Below are positions 57,830-64,000 of a stretch of DNA of 64,000 nt, one piece after another; the first letter of the stretch is position 1; each line of letters starts with the position of its first letter. The DNA comes from Dioscorea cayenensis subsp. rotundata (lineage: Eukaryota > Streptophyta > Magnoliopsida > Dioscoreales > Dioscoreaceae), in NCBI RefSeq assembly GCF_009730915.1, contig NC_052488.1, positions 20,082,305 through 20,146,304 on the forward strand, given 5' to 3'. Below the pieces are notes generated by a model. That model ran no database searches. It saw only the letters and a list, made by a program, of their open reading frames with translations, and was not told the DNA's origin. Both the position numbers and the translations under genes were made by a program.

Positions 57830-58396
57830 CTATTCTTTGAGATTTTTTTGCATCAAATCTTCTTGGGAGAGATCTAAGTGTCTTCGGACTAGCTTCTTAT
57901 CCGAATACTCCTTGTCGAAATGGTAGGCTTGATTTGCAATGTCCATCAATTTAGCATTGAACATGGCTATCGTCTCATCTTCTCCCATCCTGAGATTTTC
58001 GAACATAGTTGTTAACATTTGAAGTTTGGATTCTCTTACCAAGTTGGTACCTTCATGTATGGTTTGAAGAATCTCCCAAGCTTTCTTGGCACACTCGCAT
58101 GTTGCAATATATTTGAACTGGTTCTCATCAACTCCTCCAAAGATTGCATTGAGAGCTTTTCCATTAGCATTAGCTTTGCGCATGTCTTCAACACTCCAAC
58201 AACTTTTCTTCTTCATGACCACGTTCTCATCTTCATCAACTAGAGTAGGAGGAGACCATCCTTCTTCTACAACAATCCATGCACTCTCTTCAATGGACTT
58301 GATAAACGCCTTCATGCGTGCCTTCCAATATGGATAGTTGGATCCATTAAGCAACGGTGGTCGTGTGACGGAAGCTCCTTCTTTTCCGGCCATCAA
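57830..58396 (-). CDS. Copia-type Gag (UBN2/DUF4219-like), N-terminal part
   Basis: 188 residues from the ATG at 58396: TRPPLLNGSNYPYWKARM, then AKKAWEILQTIHEGT, RESKLQMLTTMFENLRMGED and KLMDIANQAYHFDK. These are the standard blocks of plant copia Gag. ATG lies 70 bases inside the primer-binding site of the right LTR, the normal arrangement. The frame stops at 57830 where the intact protein would continue (KKVLRSLP is expected where KKLVRRHL is seen), so the C-terminal half is displaced by indels. Confidence 0.88.
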   Translation of the reverse strand: MMAGKEGASVTRPPLLNGSNYPYWKARMKAFIKSIEESAWIVVEEGWSPPTLVDEDENVVMKKKSCWSVEDMRKANANGKALNAIFGGVDENQFKYIATCECAKKAWEILQTIHEGTNLVRESKLQMLTTMFENLRMGEDETIAMFNAKLMDIANQAYHFDKEYSDKKLVRRHLDLSQEDLMQKNLKE

Positions 58397-58452
58397 TGGA
58401 ACTTGTTAGGACCTCGCCGACTTTGAAACCAAAGTGAAAACGGCGACCAAGT

Positions 58453-58463
58453 CTCTGATACCA
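58453..58463 (-). other. Primer-binding site of the minus-strand element
   Basis: TGGTATCAGAG on the minus strand, two to three bases from the right LTR end. It matches the 3' end of initiator methionine tRNA, as does the copia site at 37174. Confidence 0.85.
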
Positions 58464-58465
58464 CT

Positions 58466-59602
58466 TGTTAGTTCCTCCGGTGTGGTTTGTGGGTATTAAG
58501 TAACACTTAATCACTCATAGAAGTCTCACACAAACTAATAAAGAAAAAGCACACAAACAAACACAAGGAGACACACAACGTTGGTAACCCAGTTCGGCGT
58601 CCACTCGCCTACGTCTGGGGGGCCAAGCCCGGAGATAAACAATCCACTAAAAGAGGTAAAAATAGATGAGTACAAACACTTGTCACTCACACTCTCAACA
58701 ATGAAGATCACTACCCTCTCTAGATTGTTTGGTGCTCACACACTCTCCTCAAAGAGTCACTCAAGAGTCACACCTTACAATCTCTGAGCAAGGTAACTTA
58801 TATAGGCGCCTCAGCGTCCCAAATATAGCACATACCTCTTTTTAGAATCTCCATGACTACTAATTTAAAAACCTGCTGAAATTAGTCATTGCAACTCACT
58901 GTTGTAACATAAGTTGCAACATAGTACTGATAGCGACTTGATCGAGTTACGGTTATGTTGCGGGACGACCTCAAGACCCATCAACCTCCCGGTCATGCTT
59001 AGTCCGAGTCGATGCGACCAAATCTCCCGATCCCGATTGCCCGGCAACTAGCCTACCTCCTCGGCTCCTCATCACGCAGTCCCCTCGCAAAGGCGCGCGT
59101 CCTTGTCGTCTTCCATGAAACTTGCCAAATTCTCCTAAATTTGGTCTTCAAAAGATTCTCCAAACTTGATCTTCAATTCACCCAAGTTTGGTCCTCAAAT
59201 CTTGCCGTTAATAGACTTCAATGATTCTCATCAAGGATTCTTCAAATCATATCTCCTTCATTCACACCATGAATAGATCTTTCTTTAATTAAGCTCCACC
59301 ATATTTAGTCTTCAATCAAATCACCTAAATATGGTCTTGATATGATCTTGTCTTCAAGTTGTAATGTATTGCCAAAAATAACTCCACCAAGATCTTCATG
59401 ATCTTCAAGATATTTGGCTCCATGTTAGAGACTTACTAAAAATAGCTTTATTAAGATCTTCAAGATGTTTGCCTTGCACTCCAAGTCTCCATGCCATGTC
59501 ACCATGCTTGCCACATCATCAATTATGCTTTGTCACCTTGGTTGCCACGTCACTTGGTCTAGGTGTCAAATCATGCCAATAAATAGTGCGGTTGCACTAA
59601 CA
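58466..59602 (-). repeat. 5' LTR of the minus-strand element
   Basis: 1137 bases, TGTTAG...CTAACA, partner of 52968-54111. The right edge abuts the AGGTG duplication. Confidence 0.92.
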
Positions 59603-59607
59603 AGGTG

Positions 59608-59850
59608 GATAAACCATTTCAAATTAACATGATCATGAATTCTTTCCCATTAAAAGTGCAATTTAATTGAGAACATGTTGTTTATCATTTATATCAAAAT
59701 TTGTGAATCATCCCTCAGGTGATGGTCTAATCAAAAGTTTCACTTGAGAATAGTTTTCATCTTTTATAATCATTTGTTAAAAAAAAACTTGTAGATTTCC
59801 CTCCAATAATGGCTGAATTGCTAATGGCTTTTTGGTTTTTTAATACTAGG
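59608..59850. repeat. Segmental duplication block B2, part 3
   Basis: Homologous to 33710-33960 (GATCATGAATTC, GGTGATGGTCTAATCAAAAG, GAGAATAGTTTTCATCTTT). Confidence 0.7.
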
Positions 59851-59885
59851 TTCTTTACATAAAATAAAATAACAAAACATCATCC

Positions 59886-59930
59886 TAATCATCTTCATCT
59901 TCATCTTCATCTTCATCTTCATCTTCATTG
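59886..59930. repeat. (CATCTT)n hexanucleotide microsatellite
   Basis: About six perfect copies of CATCTT in a row within otherwise unremarkable spacer. Confidence 0.85.
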
Positions 59931-60514
59931 GCGTGGCCTACATGTTATACTTATATTTATGGTGTGCCTTTGTAGTTTGGTAATCATCTTATTTTACATA
60001 TATATATATATATATATCATGAAATATATGATGAGATTACCAAATCATGATAATGAAATATACTGTTAATTAATATATTCACAGGATAAAAGTTCTTGGC
60101 AACAAAAATGAAGCTAGCTAGGCATAATACTGTTGAAAATGAAAGAAAGAGAACAGGAGCGTTGGATGCTAGCAAGAGAAACAATGATTGTTAATGAAAG
60201 GTGAACATCTCATACAATAATTGGTTACATATTTTGCAAGCTGGTATTGTCTCAGTGTAGGCCATATCCTGTTGCTTTTTTCATCTCATGTGATGTATTG
60301 AATGTCTCCTAAACCATTTTGTGTCGTTGATGATCACTGGCCTTTATTTGCCTCTAAATATTAGGCGACTGGATATCTTATTCATCTTCCTGTGAATGAA
60401 TGATGGTTTAATTCTGGCCATTCACTTAATTAGTTCATTTCAGTAGATATTTCTTCTATTAATTTTGATTATATGCCAAATAATCTGGTAGTTAATTTAT
60501 ATATATATATATTA

Positions 60515-61195
60515 GAAAAAATTATTTATAAGTCCCTGGAAAGTTTTAAAATTTCACTGCAGTCCCTTTGACTTTTGAAAATTCCATTACATCCCTCCTT
60601 TTTCATCCAAGTTCTTTTTAGTCCCTGTCATTTGATCCGTTAGTTTAATGGCATGTGAAAAGTCTGAAATGCCCAGTACTTTTGAGTGAAAAAATTAGTG
60701 GAGTTTTTTTACCGCCAAGTCATGTCACATTAAATATTGTCAGACTTTTTTTTTCTCTGTCAGAGTCTTTTTCTTCTTCTCCTCCTTCTTCTCATATTTC
60801 TAACCTTTCATGTGTATTATTAGTTTATTACTACTTCTTGTGTATTATTAGTTGTTCATGTGTATTATTTAATAGTTTCTAGATTCTACACAGGAAGCAA
60901 GGATTCTACGTTTGAAGAGAATTAATAAAGTAATAATTAAGGGTGTTTTTTTGTAAAAATGTATTTTATTGTTTGGAGGGTAATAACATCATTTCATGCG
61001 CCTGGATTTGTGTTTCTCCACTCAGGGGTAATTAGGTAATTTTTAGCCCCATTTAACCCCATATTTAACACCGTTTGAGGAATATAGATTAAAAAAGAAT
61101 AGCCCAATAAAAGAGGGACCTTGAAGGAAAGTGCAAACTTTGAGGGATTTATTATGAAAATGCAAACTTTACAGGGATTTTTGAGTACTTTCCTG
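60515..61195. mobile_element. Possible Mutator-like non-autonomous element
   Basis: The left end (AATTATTTATAAGTCCCTGG then AAAGTTTT) and the right end read on the other strand (GTACTCAAAAATCCCTGTAA then AGTTTGCA) are long imperfect inverted repeats. They include the 'TCCCT..AAAGTTT' phrase common in plant Mutator MITEs. No transposase or certain target duplication was found. Confidence 0.4.
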
Positions 61196-61269
61196 TATTT
61201 TTTATCTTACATCAAGATCCTGATTTAGAGAGGGTGAAAAGTGTTAAAAGTAAAAAATAAATCATTGAT

Positions 61270-62235
61270 CATGAGGATCTATGTATGGTTTATCTAGTTT
61301 GATCATCAGTAAATAAATAAAAAATATAATAACAAATAAGGTACAATAATTGGAGCATAAGGTATATAAGTAGATTTGGTTAGGAAACGAAGAAATAAAT
61401 AGTATAGTCATGTGATAGCAGTGACAATTTATTATATACAGTAAACATCTTTAAGGATTCCTCACCCACACCCCTTGTAATGTTTTTCCTTGGGTGAAAT
61501 ACAGGACTTTATTCATTAAATTTATCTTCTTCATTCACCTCCATAATTGGGACACTGCTGCCTTGAAAATAAAAAAAAGTACAAAAAAAAAAAACAACGG
61601 AGAAAAATAAGGAGAAAAATACAACATCATCGGAAAAACAAAACTTGTTAAAGTAATAATAAAGAAACAGAGGAGAACTTATATATGGGAGCAGGAATTA
61701 TCCTAAAGACTAACAAAGGGGACGTCATCCATCCAAGCGGCACAACCAAGCAGAGGCACAAGGTGAGAGATTACTCAGTACCAATGTTAATCGTCGAGTC
61801 CTCCTGGTCGTTCACATGGGACCCTAAAAATTTTGGGCTTCTGTCACATCTTTGAGTTAAGTTCTTTACTTCAGGAATAATAATGATTAGAATTGTACAC
61901 AATAATTTAGAATTAAAAATACGGTCATTTCATTTTAGTCAAATATACAATAATTTTTATTAGGTGACCCCATGTGTTTTTGAGAGAAGAGTCCAATCTA
62001 TTCCTCTGATAGTCCTACAAGTCGGTGAAAAACAACAATAACTTTGAGAGATTGAATATGTGACTAAAATGGTTCCATATAGATGCCGGCGTAAGAGTCA
62101 AACCAATGGTTTTGCACAAGAAGTAATCTCATTCAAATTTCAATGGTTTATACATCATTTATAATTTTTTTTTAAAAAAAATTGAAAGGTCACACTATCA
62201 TTAATTTTAAGATAAACAACATTGAATGTCTTGGC
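61270..62235. repeat. Segmental duplication block B1 (partner 32270-32710)
   Basis: 61270-61520 and 62150-62235 match the two halves of 32270-32710 in the same order and orientation. About 600 bases (61560-62145) are present only here and contain no recognisable gene. Confidence 0.65.
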
Positions 62236-62598
62236 TAATTTAATACCAATTAATGAATCCCAATACATAAAAGGTCCACTTCTAACCAATGACAAGCCCT
62301 TCTCAGTGACATCTCCCTCTCTTTAAACACCTGAGACCACTTCAACTCATAACACTCCCAATCATTACAATGAAACTACTCATGCACCACTGATTACCAC
62401 TCAAAACAACCTTCTCATAGCCAATCACATAAATAGTCTCTCTTCCATAAATCATTACCATGTGATCATACATTCTAATGGATTAATGTTTTACTTGATC
62501 GTATATAGGCATACATATAAACATAGTGCTAATTAACAACCAATAATTAAACACAACATAGATAATATAACATAAGACTAATTAATCAAGATGGTGTT

Positions 62599-63696
62599 CT
62601 AACGAGTGTATATCGCCTGTGATGCATGATACCTCGCCACCGGCGGCAAATCTTGCAAAGCAAAGCGATGATCATCTCTGCCGGAGTTCACTCTCTCCGG
62701 CTTCTCAAACTCCTGATGATCAGTATCATGAGTATGAACACTCACTGCTTTGCTGTCTGCACAGCCTGACAACAATCCAGTCTTGTGATTCTTAATAGCT
62801 TTCTTCATGGTTTCGATCTTCCGGTGATCATCGTTGGCAACGCTGGCCGTGGCCACGCTCCATTCAATGCTCGCCTCGCTCGGCTCGTACGCCGGCTCCG
62901 GGTTGAACAATGGATGAACATGAATGGAAAGGTTCAGGCTTTCAATCTCAAACAAATCAGAACTAGACTCACTATGAACATCATCATTGTCACCGCCGCC
63001 GCCGCCGCCGCCGCCGGCTGCAACAAAGCCCGCCGGAGAGCCTCGTTTCCAGCTAGAGCTGATTATTGGTTTCTCTGTAAATGGAGAGCTCAACGCTCCA
63101 ATGGCTACTCCTTCTCTCTTCAAACCTAAGACAATTCTCTCAGTTAAAAATTCAGTTGCATGATTGGGAGAATGATGATGTTCTTCGTCGGCTTTTATAT
63201 CATCTTTTCCGGCACAAGAGCAGCGGAAAACACCAAGGAACTTTTTGCTGCTGCTCTTCTTGAGGTGCTGATCACCGGAAGTAGATTTTCTCCGGCTATC
63301 ACGGAGAAGTGTACTCCGGCTGTTCCCACTTGCTTCGGAACATGAACTTTCAGTGCCGGATCTTGACTTCAAACTTATGATATTCTTTCCTTGTTTTTTG
63401 TAAACATTTTTCTCAGTTCCAGTAGTTCTCTCAAAGGATTTCTCAGAATGATCCTCATCCATAAGACCACTGAAGTACTTTTCTGCTTGAAAGACATCAA
63501 GCTCGCCGTTTTCGTTCCTTCTTTTCCCAATGCTAACTCTCATGGTTGTAGGGGTGGGAGAGGAGTCACCAAGCTCTTTTGCAAGGCTTTCTCTGATGAG
63601 GCTTAGATAAGAAGAGAATGAGTCTTCATGGTTGTTTTTTAAGTATTTTGTTTCAAAGGTGGTAGTAGTAGGGCAAGCAAGTGTGACAGTGGCCAT
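62599..63696 (-). CDS. PKS: PHYTOCHROME KINASE SUBSTRATE (PKS) family protein
   Basis: Intronless frame of 365 residues. PKS proteins are plasma-membrane-associated, intrinsically disordered signalling proteins. They bind phototropins and phytochromes and act in phototropism, leaf positioning and hypocotyl orientation. Family blocks are seen in order: FSSYLSLIRESLAKEL (residues 27-42); VSIGKRRNENGELDVFQAEK then YF (54-75); a SWNSQTxLL-like block (SGNSRSTLLRDS); a Cys-containing basic block (KKFLGVFRCSC); SSDLFEIESL; and SIEWSVATAS. A Gly tract encoded by (GCC)n on the plus strand (62995-63018) precedes the ESSSDLFEIES block. Length is slightly below Arabidopsis PKS1/PKS4 (about 415-440). Start chosen as the first Met, MATVTLACPTTTTFETKYL, which is typical. 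Confidence 0.9.
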   Translation of the reverse strand: MATVTLACPTTTTFETKYLKNNHEDSFSSYLSLIRESLAKELGDSSPTPTTMRVSIGKRRNENGELDVFQAEKYFSGLMDEDHSEKSFERTTGTEKNVYKKQGKNIISLKSRSGTESSCSEASGNSRSTLLRDSRRKSTSGDQHLKKSSSKKFLGVFRCSCAGKDDIKADEEHHHSPNHATEFLTERIVLGLKREGVAIGALSSPFTEKPIISSSWKRGSPAGFVAAGGGGGGGGDNDDVHSESSSDLFEIESLNLSIHVHPLFNPEPAYEPSEASIEWSVATASVANDDHRKIETMKKAIKNHKTGLLSGCADSKAVSVHTHDTDHQEFEKPERVNSGRDDHRFALQDLPPVARYHASQAIYTR

Positions 63697-64000
63697 GAAA
63701 CAATATGAAATCTTTATACTTCTTTATAGAGTTGTAGGAGGAGAAGAAGAGATAGTGTTGAGATTATATAGTGTGGAAGGAGGATGACACAAAAATAAGG
63801 AAAGAACAAAAGAGTGTATAGACAACAGCGAAGAGATAAGATTGAGATATGTCAAGAGCAAATGCTAGCTTTACGTAGTGAAAAGTTTGAAAGTTATGCA
63901 TCCTTTTCTTTGCAGTTATTTTGATGGATGTTGTCTACCAATGTAATGTTATTTTCTGATACGTTTGGATGTTACTTCATGAATTTAGATAATATCATAA
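63697..64000 (-). promoter_or_regulatory. Promoter region of the PKS gene
   Basis: On the minus strand TATATAAT-like sequence (about 63757-63766) lies ~65 bases and CTATAAAG (about 63722-63729) ~30 bases upstream of the ATG. The first is better placed for a short leader. The rest of the region is AG-rich and shows no other gene before the window end. Confidence 0.4.

Larger units (their letters stand above)
52968..59602 (-). mobile_element. Non-autonomous copia-type LTR retrotransposon (Gag plus 'plant transposon protein' domain)
   Basis: The two LTRs at 52968-54111 and 58466-59602 run TGTTAG...CTAACA. AGGTG at 52963-52967 and 59603-59607 is a perfect 5-bp duplication. Beside the right LTR, the minus strand reads AGTGGTATCAGAGAC, the initiator-tRNA primer-binding site. 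Beside the left LTR, the minus strand reads AAAGGGGGAGAT, the polypurine tract. The element is therefore transcribed on the minus strand, right to left. Inside are a Gag-like frame, two zinc-knuckle regions and a PF20167-like frame. I see no protease, integrase, reverse transcriptase or RNase H motif in 4.35 kb. This fits a TR-GAG/LARD-type dependent element. Confidence 0.88.

Noticed and set aside
55534..58337. Plus-strand frames within the LTR element
   Set aside because: Antisense to the Gag and PF20167-like frames; the PBS and PPT fix the coding strand as minus.
62785..63606. Plus-strand frames opposite PKS
   Set aside because: Antisense shadows of the PKS gene; Ala runs come from the Gly-tract codons.
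1..64000. CRISPR arrays, rRNA genes, complete tRNA genes
   Set aside because: No regularly spaced repeats, rRNA cores or full cloverleaf sequences were seen; pol III boxes occur only in SINE-like contexts.

Overview
This is a window of a flowering-plant nuclear genome. The genes have introns with GT/GC-AG borders, the families are plant-specific (PLS-type PPR, R2R3-MYB, ZF-HD, CLE, LBD, PKS), and the intergenic DNA is AT-rich and full of LTR retrotransposons, hAT, Harbinger-like and SINE-like elements. One intronless gene (ZF-HD) is very GC-rich against AT-rich surroundings, which is more usual in monocots. A non-grass monocot is my best guess, but it is an inference.

Left third (1-28.5 kb), gene-rich. 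In order: an intronless organellar PPR protein resembling the RNA-editing factor OTP87 (minus); a three-exon subgroup-1 R2R3-MYB of the MYB60/MYB30 type (plus); a ten-coding-exon gene for the meiotic axis protein ASY3/PAIR3 (plus), whose splice junctions all fit in phase to give about 850 residues; a ZF-HD homeodomain gene whose zinc finger and homeodomain lie in different frames (plus); a small CLE peptide precursor (minus); and a thirteen-coding-exon plastid-type ATP-dependent phosphofructokinase of about 526 residues (minus). ASY3 and PFK each appear to use one GC-AG intron.

Middle (28.5-48 kb), gene-poor. It holds a possible DNA transposon at 30.8-31.7 kb, a decayed tandem array of LOB-domain (LBD) sequences at 35.3-36.6 kb, and a Ty1-copia element (36814-46212) disrupted by a complete hAT transposon (38155-43284) with 11-bp terminal inverted repeats and an 8-bp target duplication. 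Nine bases beyond the copia 3' LTR is a 1.68-kb solo LTR (46222-47902, duplication TTACC), followed directly by a short TIC55-like Rieske gene fragment.

Right part (48-62.5 kb). A block homologous to 32.9-33.9 kb recurs at about 48.95-59.8 kb, split by a small MITE-like element, a solo LTR carrying a nested 1.4-kb Harbinger-like element, and a 6.6-kb minus-strand LTR element with two similar 1.14-kb LTRs (duplication AGGTG). That element encodes a copia-type Gag, zinc knuckles and a 'putative plant transposon protein' domain, and I see no integrase or reverse transcriptase. A second block homologous to 32.3-32.7 kb lies at 61.3-62.2 kb.

Right end. An intronless PHYTOCHROME KINASE SUBSTRATE (PKS) family gene lies on the minus strand (62599-63696).

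The host genes act in unrelated processes (organelle RNA editing, epidermal transcription, meiosis, development, plastid glycolysis, light signalling), and nothing suggests a cluster. The most notable material is the nested and gene-capturing transposable-element architecture and several potentially informative gene variants.
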